DNA of 15,098 nucleotides, taken from contig DJIE01000262.1 in the NCBI GenBank assembly GCA_002433465.1, forward strand, positions 1 to 15,098, in the 5' to 3' direction. This stretch comes from Salinisphaera sp. UBA6602 (GTDB lineage Bacteria; Pseudomonadota; Gammaproteobacteria; Nevskiales; Salinisphaeraceae). The notes beneath the pieces were generated by a model. The model was not told where the DNA came from, made no database searches, and was given only the letters and a program-made list of their open reading frames with translations. The position numbers and the translations under genes were made by a program. Positions 1 through 8,509 of this stretch are shown piece after piece; positions within the stretch are counted from its first letter, which is position 1, and the number at the start of each line of letters is the position of its first letter.

Positions 1-503
1 GAATAGGTTTGCTTGATGCCTTCGATCTTGCCGTCGACATACGGCGTACGACAGCGCAGCAGACCGGTAGCGCGGTTGTAGCAGCGCACCTCGCCGTCCA
101 CCACGCCATGTTTGACCGGTTTTTCGAAGCCCAGCTTGCCGTCGTCGGTAAAGCCGACGATGAGACCGTTGAAGCGGCCGTCGCTGTCGTGGGTGCCCAC
201 CTGTTGCAGCGTGCCCGTTTCCGGGTCGTGGCTCTCGTAATAGCCGATCCAGTAGCTGTCGTCGGCGTTCATGTCCGGGTCGGACAGATAGCTGCGATAA
301 CGCAGCTGATCGCCATCGAGCGTGCGCACTTCGGTCAGCCAGCCGGGGCCGTCGCGCTTGTCGGCCACGGTGGCCTTGTAGATGGCCTGGGCCTTGGGTA
401 CCGGGTCGAAATCGTCGTCGAGCCAGAAGATGCCCTGTGCGAAGGCGGCGGCCGGCGCGAGCAGCAATGCCAGCGCCAGTACGGGCTGTCTAAGCGAGCT
501 CAT
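1..503 (-). CDS. M3: secreted MORN-repeat (YwqK-type) protein, 3' end beyond the window
   Basis: The reading frame is open from an ATG at 503 to the window edge and gives 167 residues of an incomplete protein. Residues 1-22 form a Sec signal peptide with a likely cut after AFA (20-22). Residues 23 to about 105 match the N-terminal domain of M1 and M2, including the RDGPGW motif (50-55) and the conserved QVGTHD segment. MORN-type units follow (GRFNGLIVGF, KHGVVDGEV, YVDGKIEGI). Two cysteines, C141 and C151, sit in one repeat and could form a disulfide. The ATG overlaps the stop of P5 by four bases (ATGA, 500-503), and GAGG lies 7 nt upstream of it, so translation is probably coupled to P5. MORN-repeat proteins of this type are often auto-annotated as 'YwqK family antitoxin'; that label comes from a Bacillus toxin locus and is not evidence of such a role here. 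The missing 3' end leaves total length and repeat number unknown. Confidence 0.85.
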   Translation of the reverse strand, partial: MSSLRQPVLALALLLAPAAAFAQGIFWLDDDFDPVPKAQAIYKATVADKRDGPGWLTEVRTLDGDQLRYRSYLSDPDMNADDSYWIGYYESHDPETGTLQQVGTHDSDGRFNGLIVGFTDDGKLGFEKPVKHGVVDGEVRCYNRATGLLRCRTPYVDGKIEGIKQTY

Positions 504-2869
504 GGCAGCGCCTCGAGCTTGTCGTTCCAGCGGCGTTCGTTCGGCTCGCCGCCCAGTTTCAGCGCGAGTACCTGATCGGCCGACCCCCAGAGCCGGATGA
601 TGCCGTCTTCGTACATGTAATCGCCCAGGCTGTGCTCGGCGGCTTCCTCGGGCCAGTCGGCGAGACGCTGGTCGGGCGCGGCGTCCTTGCGCATCGGCCG
701 CAGGGCGTTGCCATCGGCATCGACAATGCGAACGCTGTCGAAAAACGCGGCTGCCGATTGGTCCGGGTCGGGCATGCGCCCGGTCACGGCTTTCAGATCG
801 ATAAGCCAGGGTTTGTCCGAGTCGATCGAGGTGCGCTGCCAGCGCGGCGTGCCCGTACAGGCCAGGGTGGTCTCGACCTCGATGCCGTAGAAGTAGGTGC
901 GGATGCCGTCATCGGTGGCCAGCTCCCAGGTTTGCTCACCGGGCGTGTCGGCATCTTCCTGGCGGCCGTAGTAGCGCTTCGGCGCGGGCCGGCGTTGCCA
1001 GACCAGTTCATGGCCGGCCTGTGCCGGTGCGTCCGCGCTCAGTTCGCAGGCGCCGACGAGGCCTTCGGGCAGCACCATGCGCAGGCGGTTCTTGTCGGCA
1101 TCCGTGGTCTGGATATCGTCGAGCGCGATCGGGCCTTCGGCGGGCATCTGCGTGCGCGCGGCCGCGGTGATCTTCTTCTTCTGCGGCGGGGCCAGATCGC
1201 GATTGCTATAGCGGGCGGCATAGTCCTTGAACGAGACGGTGTAGACCTTCTTGTCGGCATCGGTACGGGTATGGCGCAGCGCCAGTTCGGCCGGCGTGTG
1301 ATCGGCCTGCACCTTCAGGTGTTGTCGCCATGCCATCGGCTGGTCGACGCGTGCCAGGGCCACTTCCTCGGGCGTGGTCAGCCAGCTGCCCTGCGCCTTG
1401 GCCAGCGTCGTCGCCTGCAGGTCCGGCTGGGCTGTCGAGCCATCCAGCCAGTAGTAGGCGCTGCTGTCCGTATACAAGTCGACCCACCAGCTGTTGTCTT
1501 CATCCGGCACCGGTCGAGCGGTCACACGAATATCGCCGGCGCCCAGCTGGCTGGGTTCGTCGCCGAGTTCGAGCTGCTGGGGCTCACCGGCATCGGGCCG
1601 TGTGTAGGCGAACTGCGCTTCGACACGGGCGACACGATCGAGGTCGGGGTCATCCCAGCCCAGGCTGACGAGTTTGAACAGCAGGGCCGGGCCGTCGCTG
1701 TTGGTGGTGGACTCGTAGTCGTAATCGATGGTGTCGAATACCAGCGGAATATCGAGCCGCTGATCCTGGTCGTCGTAGAGGGTGATATCGGTGAGTTCGA
1801 GCGAACTGAACGGGATGTCGTCGAACGAGTCCATGTCCAGCGCAAGGGTCAGTCGACGATCCTGGGCAATGAATGCCGGATTGCGCGAGGCGAGCTCTAG
1901 ATCGGTCGGTGGCGTCTGCGGCTCGGGGTGGGTGTCCGCCGGCGATTGCGGGATCGGGTATTCGCGATCCTCGGCGACCGGCAGGTTGTCGAACAGGCCC
2001 GACAGGCCGTCACCGTAGCCGCCTGTCGCCAGGTCGTCGCGATGAAGCGCATAGCTCAGGCTGCGCACGTTGGCCGTGCGATCTCGGACCTGTATACGCA
2101 TATCCGATACCGCGGCCATCGATTCCATCCAGCCGCTGCTGCGATCCACGCGCACGCGTGCCTGCAGGCGCACATCGGAAATACGCGCGTCCAGGCCCAG
2201 GCCCGACAGCTGGCCGACGATCGGGTTGCCCTCGTCCAGTGTGTCGGCCGAGCCGGTGATCTGCAGCGACAGCGAGTCGTCGTCCACACGCACGACTTTC
2301 ACGCTCACGTTTTGCATGCCGCGATACGTGTCCAGGCTGACTTCGGCGCCTTCCTTTGCGGGCAACGACTGGGCGATCATCGGATCGATGACCTGGGTCT
2401 GGAACGCATCGCCGGTCAGGTCGGGCATGTCGGCGCCCAGGGCGTCGAGCTTGTCCTTGTTGACCAGTTCGATGCGGCTTTTACCGTCCGCGTCGAGGGT
2501 GAGCTTGAAGCCGTCGCGCAATAGGTCGGCGATCGGTTGTGTTGCGCGGCTGCCGGTATCGTTGCTGGCGAACAACGTGTCGTTATCGCGCGTGATCGCG
2601 AGCAGTTCAGGCACGACACGCAACCTGATCGTGTCGCCGGCATCGTCCACGTGATAGCGCATCACGCCCCGGCTTGTGGTTTCGTACGTGCGCTGTTGGC
2701 GGGAATCCTCGTCGGGCGTGATCTCGACCTGGGTCGCGACCAGATAATCGCGGACCTCGCCTTCGGTGGGGGTGAAACGGACGTTGCCGGGGGAGTACAG
2801 CGTGTAGGCCGCCAAAGCGAAGCCCCCGATGACGAACAATAAAGCGATCCAGAGAATTTTTCGGTTCAA
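500..2869 (-). CDS. P5: membrane-anchored envelope protein of unknown function, long paralog (789 aa)
   Basis: I do not recognise a named family for the whole protein. The TTG start (2867-2869) has AGG 6 nt upstream and places an uncleaved-looking hydrophobic anchor at residues 5-25, so the bulk should be periplasmic. The N-terminal half (about 31-275) carries motifs shared with P1-P4: RGVMRYHVD (68-76), LLRDGFKLTL (116-125), a P-A-K-x-G segment near 170-175, and SGWMESM (245-251). The central domain (about 325-555) has YDDQDQRLDIPLVFD (365-379), VSLGWDD (401-407) and LARVDQPMAW (505-514). The C-terminal domain (about 590-789) contains the only cysteines, C608 and C671, followed by IVDADGNALRP and IIRLWG. 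P4 is clearly related over the full length. The stop overlaps the M3 start (ATGA), while 112 bp separate P5 from M2 upstream. An envelope location is well supported; the biochemical role is unknown. Confidence 0.85.
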   Translation of the reverse strand: MNRKILWIALLFVIGGFALAAYTLYSPGNVRFTPTEGEVRDYLVATQVEITPDEDSRQQRTYETTSRGVMRYHVDDAGDTIRLRVVPELLAITRDNDTLFASNDTGSRATQPIADLLRDGFKLTLDADGKSRIELVNKDKLDALGADMPDLTGDAFQTQVIDPMIAQSLPAKEGAEVSLDTYRGMQNVSVKVVRVDDDSLSLQITGSADTLDEGNPIVGQLSGLGLDARISDVRLQARVRVDRSSGWMESMAAVSDMRIQVRDRTANVRSLSYALHRDDLATGGYGDGLSGLFDNLPVAEDREYPIPQSPADTHPEPQTPPTDLELASRNPAFIAQDRRLTLALDMDSFDDIPFSSLELTDITLYDDQDQRLDIPLVFDTIDYDYESTTNSDGPALLFKLVSLGWDDPDLDRVARVEAQFAYTRPDAGEPQQLELGDEPSQLGAGDIRVTARPVPDEDNSWWVDLYTDSSAYYWLDGSTAQPDLQATTLAKAQGSWLTTPEEVALARVDQPMAWRQHLKVQADHTPAELALRHTRTDADKKVYTVSFKDYAARYSNRDLAPPQKKKITAAARTQMPAEGPIALDDIQTTDADKNRLRMVLPEGLVGACELSADAPAQAGHELVWQRRPAPKRYYGRQEDADTPGEQTWELATDDGIRTYFYGIEVETTLACTGTPRWQRTSIDSDKPWLIDLKAVTGRMPDPDQSAAAFFDSVRIVDADGNALRPMRKDAAPDQRLADWPEEAAEHSLGDYMYEDGIIRLWGSADQVLALKLGGEPNERRWNDKLEALP

Positions 2870-2981
2870 AACAGACCTATCAGGACGTGGCGACGCAGGC
2901 GACAGCCAGCCGCGGTGCGTGCCGGTATGGGTTTAAGGGTGAAAAATCAGATAGCAGCGATAGCGATGCGGTACGAATCCG

Positions 2982-4727
2982 TCAGCGCATATTGCGCAGG
3001 CCGTTGCAGTATTCGATACGGGTCTGGCCGGCGCTCGGGTCGTAGGCCGGCGTGTCGACGCGTTCGCCGTTGCGATACAGCTCGCAGCTGTCGAGCGCGC
3101 CGTCGTCGCGGAAGTTGCGCCATAGGCCGTTGCGCTGGCCGGCCTCGAAATTACCTTCGGTGAGCGGATACCCCTGCGCGTTGACGGCCTGCCAGCGGCC
3201 AATCTTCTGGCCGTTGCGATAGTCCCCGTGCCAGGTCGGGCCGCCGCTGGCCGATGTCTCGATCCAGCGCCCGTGCCGGGCACCATCGACATAGCGGCCC
3301 TGCTCGACGGGCTTGTCGTCGTCGGTATAGCGATCGTAGCGCGCGTACAGGCCGTCTTTGCTGCCCTGGTCGTAGTGCGCGATTTCGACAGGTTGCTGGT
3401 CGCTGTCGAGCACGCGGTATTCGCCGTCGAGCTTGCCGTCGACATACTGGCCTTCGGTACGCCGACCGCTATAGGCGCGTTCGAAAAAGGGGCCGTTGCG
3501 CTTGCCATCCGCCCAGGTGGTCATTTTCACGACTTTACCGTGGCGGGTTTCGATCTGTTGGCCCTGACGTTTGCCGTTGTCGTCGTAGTGGGTGCGCATG
3601 GTGTGGTCGGGTTCGAGGGTTTCGATATAAAGACCCACCCGATGGTGGTTGCGCAGTTCACGGCGATAGGTCAGCGCCCCGTCGGCGGCAAATCGCAGCT
3701 CGATTTCGTGGGCCTGGCCGGGGAATGTGATGCGGCGGACTTCGACATAGCCGTAGCGGTCGAAATACTCGTGAATTTCCTTGGGGGTGTCGGTATCGGT
3801 ATGGGTATCGCGGACATGACGCACCCGGGTTTTAGGCTGACCGGTGGCGGTGTCGTAATGGGTCGTGGCCCGTAACTGGCCGTCGCGATCGAGCACGATC
3901 TGAGCGGTGACCTGGTCGTTCACGTTGTAGCGAGTGACCACGTCATTGCTGATCTGTTTGCCGTCGCGGTAGTGCACGATCTCGCTGAGCAGGTTCTTTT
4001 CCTGATCGTGCCACTGGCGTTGCGGGCCGTCCTTGCGCCCGTTCACGAAACGGGTTTCGGCCACGGTCTGGCCGGCGCTGTATTCGCGTGCCCAGCCATG
4101 CGTCCGGCCGTCGCGGTATTCGACCCGGCTGACCAGCCAGGCCCGGTCGCCGGTGCTGTATTGCTCGGCGACCCCGTCGAGGCGATCGTGGTGATATTCC
4201 TCGATACGAAACAGCGCGCCCTGGACATACTGGGCATGTACGCCTTCGCGCTGACCGTTTTCGTAGTCGGTGATGCTGTCGAGTTCGCCGTCGACATACC
4301 GGCGGGTCTTGCCGTCGAGTTCGCCGTCGCGATAGAGCGCGGCGCGTTCGAGCCGGCCCTGGGCGTCGAAGTTGGTCATCAGGCCTTGATAACGGGCCTG
4401 CGCATCGGCGGTGCCGACTTCGGCGAGCCGGTGTTCGCCGCTCAGGCGATAGAGCTCGTAATGGCCGATCCAGGTGACATCCGTATCGCCCGGTTCGGGT
4501 CGGGCGACATAGCCGCGCATGCGCAGGGCATCGTCTTCGATACGGCGCAGTTCGGCCGGCCAGCCGATGCCGTCGCGTTGATCCTCGACGCGTACGCGAT
4601 AGCTGGCCGCAGCCGGGTCGTCGACCGGGTTGAGTTCGGCGTCGTACCACAGGCGGGTGTCGGCATGGGCGGCAGCGCTACCGGCCAAAAGGGCGGCAGC
4701 CAATACGCAGCGCAAGCGGGTGATCAT
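2982..4727 (-). CDS. M2: secreted MORN-repeat (YwqK-type) protein, 581 aa
   Basis: The ATG at 4727 is preceded by GAGAGG with a 7-nt spacer, a good ribosome-binding site. Residues 1-22 form a signal peptide cut after AHA. Residues 23 to about 100 are the N-terminal domain shared with M1 and M3 (RDGIGWPAELRRI, then LAEVGTAD). From about residue 105 to the end run a dozen or so degenerate MORN-type units with the pattern Y-x-D/N-G-x3-G, for example YRDGELDGK, YENGQREGV, YRDGRTHGW, YVDGKLDGEY, YVDGARHGRW and FEAGQRNGLW. A less regular stretch at about 270-365 interrupts them. Two cysteines close to the C-terminus (C548, C574) could form a disulfide after export; C7 lies in the signal peptide. 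It is the longest complete M protein, extending about 150 residues past the end of M1. It lies 29 bp after M1. MORN-type repeats usually build elongated beta-sheet scaffolds for binding protein or lipid; the partner here is unknown. Confidence 0.88.
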   Translation of the reverse strand: MITRLRCVLAAALLAGSAAAHADTRLWYDAELNPVDDPAAASYRVRVEDQRDGIGWPAELRRIEDDALRMRGYVARPEPGDTDVTWIGHYELYRLSGEHRLAEVGTADAQARYQGLMTNFDAQGRLERAALYRDGELDGKTRRYVDGELDSITDYENGQREGVHAQYVQGALFRIEEYHHDRLDGVAEQYSTGDRAWLVSRVEYRDGRTHGWAREYSAGQTVAETRFVNGRKDGPQRQWHDQEKNLLSEIVHYRDGKQISNDVVTRYNVNDQVTAQIVLDRDGQLRATTHYDTATGQPKTRVRHVRDTHTDTDTPKEIHEYFDRYGYVEVRRITFPGQAHEIELRFAADGALTYRRELRNHHRVGLYIETLEPDHTMRTHYDDNGKRQGQQIETRHGKVVKMTTWADGKRNGPFFERAYSGRRTEGQYVDGKLDGEYRVLDSDQQPVEIAHYDQGSKDGLYARYDRYTDDDKPVEQGRYVDGARHGRWIETSASGGPTWHGDYRNGQKIGRWQAVNAQGYPLTEGNFEAGQRNGLWRNFRDDGALDSCELYRNGERVDTPAYDPSAGQTRIEYCNGLRNMR

Positions 4728-4756
4728 GTAAAAACCTCTCGTACTGGCACGGTGAA

Positions 4757-6031
4757 TCAGCCGGCGCTGTCCGAACCGCTGTGCTGGCTGTCGCCGACCG
4801 GTTCGCCGTGGTCCATCGTCCAGCGGCGAACCACCTGGTCATTGCGATAATCGGCCTGCTCACCGTGCAGGCGCCCGCTGTCGTCGTAGCGGCGCCATTC
4901 GTAGTGGCCGTCCAGGGTCTGGTCGATCTGTAGGCCGTTCGGTTTGCCGTCCACGACTTCTTTTCGATAAAGGACGTGGCCGTCTTCGCTAAAGCGCGTT
5001 TTGATGTAGTGCGGTGCATCGCGAAAGCTGACGTGACGCGTGACCAGGTGGCCGGTATTGGAAAAGGTTTCGTCTACGCGCTGGGTGCGCCCCTGTGCGT
5101 CGGTTTCGATCCGGTTCTCGGTCTTGCGCGGGTTGCCCTTGATCGGCCAGAACAGGGTCCGGCGCAGCCGCTGCCCGTCGTCGCCGATGACGCGCTCTTC
5201 GTCGAGATAGGCGCCGCGATATTCTTGCTGAAGCCCGCGCACCTTGCCGTCGCGATAGTGGTACACGGAGGCGAGATGCCCGGCGGCCTGGTCGGCCCAG
5301 TTGCGCTGGATGCCGTTCTTGCGCCCGTCCACGTAGTGGGTTTCCTGCAACAACGCGCCTTCGAGCGACCAGATCCGTTCCCAGCCGTGGAGCCGGCCGC
5401 TGCGATAGTGGCTGCGCTGGGTGAGTACCTGCGGTGAATGCAGGCTGCCGTACTGTTCGACGACGCCGTCGATGCTGTCGTCGTGCAGCTCGGTGAGCTT
5501 GCGGATGCGCCCGTCGTAATAGCTGGTTTCGAAGCCTTCGCGCTTGCCATCAACCAGCGGGGTGAGATCGCGCAGTTCGCCGCCGACATAGCGGCGGCCC
5601 ATGCCCTGCATGACGCCTTTTACATACGGTGTTTCGTAGCTGAGATCGCCATCCCGCTCGAAGCCCACCGCCAGGCCGTGGCGCTCGCCGGCCATGTTGC
5701 GGGTACCCACTTCCGCGAGCTTGTAATCGCCGGCGAAGCGGTAGAGTTGATAGGCGCCCACCCATTTCTGATTAGGATCAGCTAGATCCGGCGTCGAACT
5801 ATAGCCGCGAAAATTCAGCTGGTCGTAGCGGATACGACGAACTTCCACCGGCCAGCCCGGGCCGTCGCGTTCGTCGGCGACCGTGGCCTTGCGACTGGCC
5901 TTGGCCTTGGCGACGACTTCGAATTCATCGTTGAGCCAGAAGGTGCCCTGTGCCCAGGCGCTGCCGGTCTGAACGAACAGATAGGCTGCGATCAGGGCGA
6001 ATCGTGGACGTAATAGGGTCGAACGGTTCAT
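4757..6031 (-). CDS. M1: secreted MORN-repeat (YwqK-type) protein, 424 aa
   Basis: The ATG at 6031 overlaps the P4 stop by four bases (ATGA) and has GAAGGG about 6 nt upstream. Residues 1-27 are a signal peptide ending AWA. The N-terminal domain (28 to about 105) is shared with M2 and M3 and includes RDGPGWPVEVRRI and LAEVGTRN. MORN-type units follow, such as YVKGVMQGMG, LVDGKREGF, YRSGRLHGW, YVDGRKNGI, YRDGKVRGL and VVDGKPNGL. The sequence aligns with M2 through the M2 segment WADGKRNG, where M1 has WTMDHGEPVG, and then stops after a short Ser/Gly/Asp-rich tail. M1 therefore looks like an M2-type protein lacking the last five or six repeats. There is no frameshift or decayed sequence after the stop, so this is a natural end. 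No cysteine is present. The coupling to P4 suggests that the two are made together, perhaps in fixed ratio. Role unknown. Confidence 0.87.
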   Translation of the reverse strand: MNRSTLLRPRFALIAAYLFVQTGSAWAQGTFWLNDEFEVVAKAKASRKATVADERDGPGWPVEVRRIRYDQLNFRGYSSTPDLADPNQKWVGAYQLYRFAGDYKLAEVGTRNMAGERHGLAVGFERDGDLSYETPYVKGVMQGMGRRYVGGELRDLTPLVDGKREGFETSYYDGRIRKLTELHDDSIDGVVEQYGSLHSPQVLTQRSHYRSGRLHGWERIWSLEGALLQETHYVDGRKNGIQRNWADQAAGHLASVYHYRDGKVRGLQQEYRGAYLDEERVIGDDGQRLRRTLFWPIKGNPRKTENRIETDAQGRTQRVDETFSNTGHLVTRHVSFRDAPHYIKTRFSEDGHVLYRKEVVDGKPNGLQIDQTLDGHYEWRRYDDSGRLHGEQADYRNDQVVRRWTMDHGEPVGDSQHSGSDSAG

Positions 6032-8385
6032 TGCAGGCCCTTCAGATGGCTACGCCATTGCTTTTCGATCGGTGCGCCGGAGAAGGTCAGCGATTGCACG
6101 GCCGCGATGTTGCCCCAGAACCGGATACGACCGGACTCGTCGAGATAGTCCGACACACGGTGTTTGGCCCCTTCGACACGCCAGTCGTCGAGCCGGGTAT
6201 CCGCGCTCATGTGCTTGAGCATGGGGCGTACGGGCTTGCCGCGCGTATCGATAAAACGATGACTGTCGAAAAAGCGGGCCGCCTGCATGTCGGGGTCGAT
6301 CTCGCCTTCGACCACGGCGTCGATATCCACCAGCCAGGGTTTGTCGCGGTCGCTATCGAGTTCACGGGCTTGCCAGGCGGGCTGGCCGGGGCAGCGCAGC
6401 GTGGTGGTGACATCGATGCCGTAGAAATAGACGCGTACGCCGTCGTCGGTCATCAGTACCCAGCGCTCGGTATCGGGGTGTTCGCCGGTGCGCGGCTGGC
6501 CGATGCCGAAACCGGACGCACGCTGGTCTTCCGGGCGCCAGACCAGGGCATGGCCCTCTTGTGCCGGTGCGTCGGCGGCCAGTTCGCAGGCCGAGCCCAC
6601 GCCGATCGGCAGGCGCAGGCTCAGGCGATTCTGGTCCGCGCCTTCGGGTTCGGCGTCGACCGCCAGCGACGGCTTGTCCGGCACAGGCGCGATATACAGC
6701 TGACGGATTTCCGGTGGCGGCAGTTCGCGGTTGGCGTAGCGTTGCCGTCGGCTGGTGAAGTTGACCTGGTGAGAACTCGGCGCAGGCATGTTGTTGTACA
6801 GCGCCAGGGCGAAGCGGTCGCTCTCTCCGGTCACCCGAATCTGTTGCACCCAGGCGTCCGGCCTGTCGACCCGTTCGAGTAGCGTGCGATCCGAAGGCGT
6901 CAGGCCCTCGTGGGCACGGTCGCTGATCCGGGCCGACAGGTCCTTGCCATAGATCGCGCTCATGTCGTAGATATAGAACGCCTTCGCGCTGCCGGTCAGG
7001 GTCAATCGCCAGCCATCGTCGGTGGGCACGGCACGCGCCCGGGCCGAGCCCTCGTGCAGCTCGGTGGGGGTATCGGCCAGCGGCAGCTCGATATGCTCGG
7101 GCTCGACCGGCGTTACATAGTCGAACCGGGCCTCGACGTTCGCGATCCGGTCCAGCTTTGCGTCCTGCCAGCCCATCGGCAACAGGCGCACCTTCGTACT
7201 GATACGGCCCTGGTCGTAGTCGGGGCCGATCGAGTCCAGTACCAGCGGAATATCGAGCACCCGGCCCTCGGCGTCGCGCAGGGTGAGCCCGGTGAGCGAG
7301 GGCACGCTCATATGCGCGTCTCTGGCGATGTCGTGCCCCAGCGTAAGCATGAGCGCATGGTCGTCGTCGACAAAAAAGCTGGCGTCGACGTTGGCGAAGG
7401 GCTGCCGGGCCGCTTTGACCATCGGCCGCTTTGCGGCCGCTGCGGGGCTGTGCGGCAGGGGCAGTTCCATGCCGTTCGGGCGCTGGCTGCTGAACGCGGT
7501 GTTGCTGAACGCCTTCAGCCCGTCGCCGGCCGTACCGAGGGCCGGATTGTCCACCGCGCGCATGGTCAGCGTCGTGTGCATGCGGCCGGTCTTGTCGCCG
7601 TTGTTGATCTGTTGTTCGCTGACCAGGGTCAGGGCTTCGATCCAGCCCGTATCGCGATTCAGGCGCATGCGCCCGTGCACCCGGGTGACGCGCGCGCTGG
7701 CGCGGCTGTGAGCGCCGCCGACCTTGGTGTAGGCCGTGGGTTTGTCGTTGGCGCGCGTCAGGGAAGCCGTGACGCTGTCGTCGTCGACGTTTTCGACCGT
7801 AAGCGTGAGCGCGGGCATGCCCTGAAATGCGTCCACCGTAATTTTTTCACCCGCGCGGGCCGGTACGTTCCGGGTAAGCGCCGGGGCAGCCATCTGCTGT
7901 TCGAACTGATTCATCTGCGAGTCGCCGGCCTGTTCTCTGAACGCATTCCAGGCCCCGCGGTTGACTGCGCTCAGTCGGGTGTCGCCGCTTTCGCGATTCA
8001 CGATCAGGTCGAAGCCGTCACGCATGAGATCGACCACCGGCGTGTCGCGCCGATCGCGTGGTTTGGCACTCGAAAACATCGTATAGCCGCTATCGTCTTC
8101 GACATCGATAAAGCGCGGCTGGACATGAACCTTCAACGACGGCCCGGCAGCGTCCACCCGATAGCGCATCACGCTCTGCATGGCTACCGACACGTCGTTG
8201 AAGCCGGTGGGCGAATCGGCTTCGGCATGAATCCGTGTCATTACGCCGACGCGATAATCACGCGTATCGCCCTTGGCCGGGTCGAAGGCGATATCCGAGG
8301 GCGTCGAGAACACGATCGCCGCTGCGACGGCCGCGATGATGGCGACCACGGCAATCAGGACCAGAATCAGTTTGTTATTCGACAC
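6028..8385 (-). CDS. P4: membrane-anchored envelope protein of unknown function, long paralog (785 aa)
   Basis: The start is a GTG (8383-8385) with GGAG 6 nt upstream. The first residues (SNNK) precede a hydrophobic segment at 6-27 that looks like an uncleaved anchor, so the remainder should face the periplasm. Shared family motifs in order are FDPAKGDTRDYRV (34-46), SVMRYRVD (71-78), LMRDGFDLIVNRESG (120-134), VPARAGEKITVD (174-185), DTGWIEALTL (245-254), LRDAEGRVLDIPLVLD (369-384), LLPMGWQD (401-408) and TLLERVDRPDAW (501-512). The C-terminal domain (about 585-785) holds the only cysteines, C600 and C665, then FFDSHRFIDTRGKPVRP and RIRFWG. P3 is the nearest relative over the first 540 residues; P5 shows recognisable DNA-level similarity in the C-terminal domain. 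The stop codon overlaps the M1 start. The N-terminal half recalls proteins annotated DUF6263 in its strand and glycine pattern, but this is a tentative comparison from memory. Confidence 0.86.
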   Translation of the reverse strand: MSNNKLILVLIAVVAIIAAVAAAIVFSTPSDIAFDPAKGDTRDYRVGVMTRIHAEADSPTGFNDVSVAMQSVMRYRVDAAGPSLKVHVQPRFIDVEDDSGYTMFSSAKPRDRRDTPVVDLMRDGFDLIVNRESGDTRLSAVNRGAWNAFREQAGDSQMNQFEQQMAAPALTRNVPARAGEKITVDAFQGMPALTLTVENVDDDSVTASLTRANDKPTAYTKVGGAHSRASARVTRVHGRMRLNRDTGWIEALTLVSEQQINNGDKTGRMHTTLTMRAVDNPALGTAGDGLKAFSNTAFSSQRPNGMELPLPHSPAAAAKRPMVKAARQPFANVDASFFVDDDHALMLTLGHDIARDAHMSVPSLTGLTLRDAEGRVLDIPLVLDSIGPDYDQGRISTKVRLLPMGWQDAKLDRIANVEARFDYVTPVEPEHIELPLADTPTELHEGSARARAVPTDDGWRLTLTGSAKAFYIYDMSAIYGKDLSARISDRAHEGLTPSDRTLLERVDRPDAWVQQIRVTGESDRFALALYNNMPAPSSHQVNFTSRRQRYANRELPPPEIRQLYIAPVPDKPSLAVDAEPEGADQNRLSLRLPIGVGSACELAADAPAQEGHALVWRPEDQRASGFGIGQPRTGEHPDTERWVLMTDDGVRVYFYGIDVTTTLRCPGQPAWQARELDSDRDKPWLVDIDAVVEGEIDPDMQAARFFDSHRFIDTRGKPVRPMLKHMSADTRLDDWRVEGAKHRVSDYLDESGRIRFWGNIAAVQSLTFSGAPIEKQWRSHLKGLQ

Positions 8386-8391
8386 GCGCAG

Positions 8392-8395
8392 CTCC
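8392..8395 (-). promoter_or_regulatory. Ribosome-binding site of P4 (GGAG, GTG start)
   Basis: GGAG is read on the minus strand with six bases (CTGCGC) before the GTG at 8385. The block CCGGAGCTGCGCGTG is nearly identical to the one before P3 (CCGGAGTTGCGCGTG), which supports both non-ATG starts. Confidence 0.75.
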
Positions 8396-8509
8396 GGATA
8401 ATAGAAACGACGAACTCGGTTTCGTTGCGGCCCGACCTCGGCCCGCCGGCCCGTGATTCGTGCAGGCGGGCGTCGAGCACATGGACTCCAGGCAGGGGAG
8501 TCACAACGG

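Noticed and set aside
2870..2981. Possible internal promoter or terminator in the 112-bp gap before P5
   Set aside because: There is no convincing hairpin with a T-run and no paired -35/-10 boxes. The short AT-rich run near 2935-2950 is not enough.
1..6031. Reading M1-M3 as antitoxins because MORN/YwqK proteins are often so named
   Set aside because: All three have signal peptides, and no toxin-like gene is adjacent within the window. The name is inherited from Bacillus YwqK and is not supported by anything here, though an immunity role cannot be excluded.
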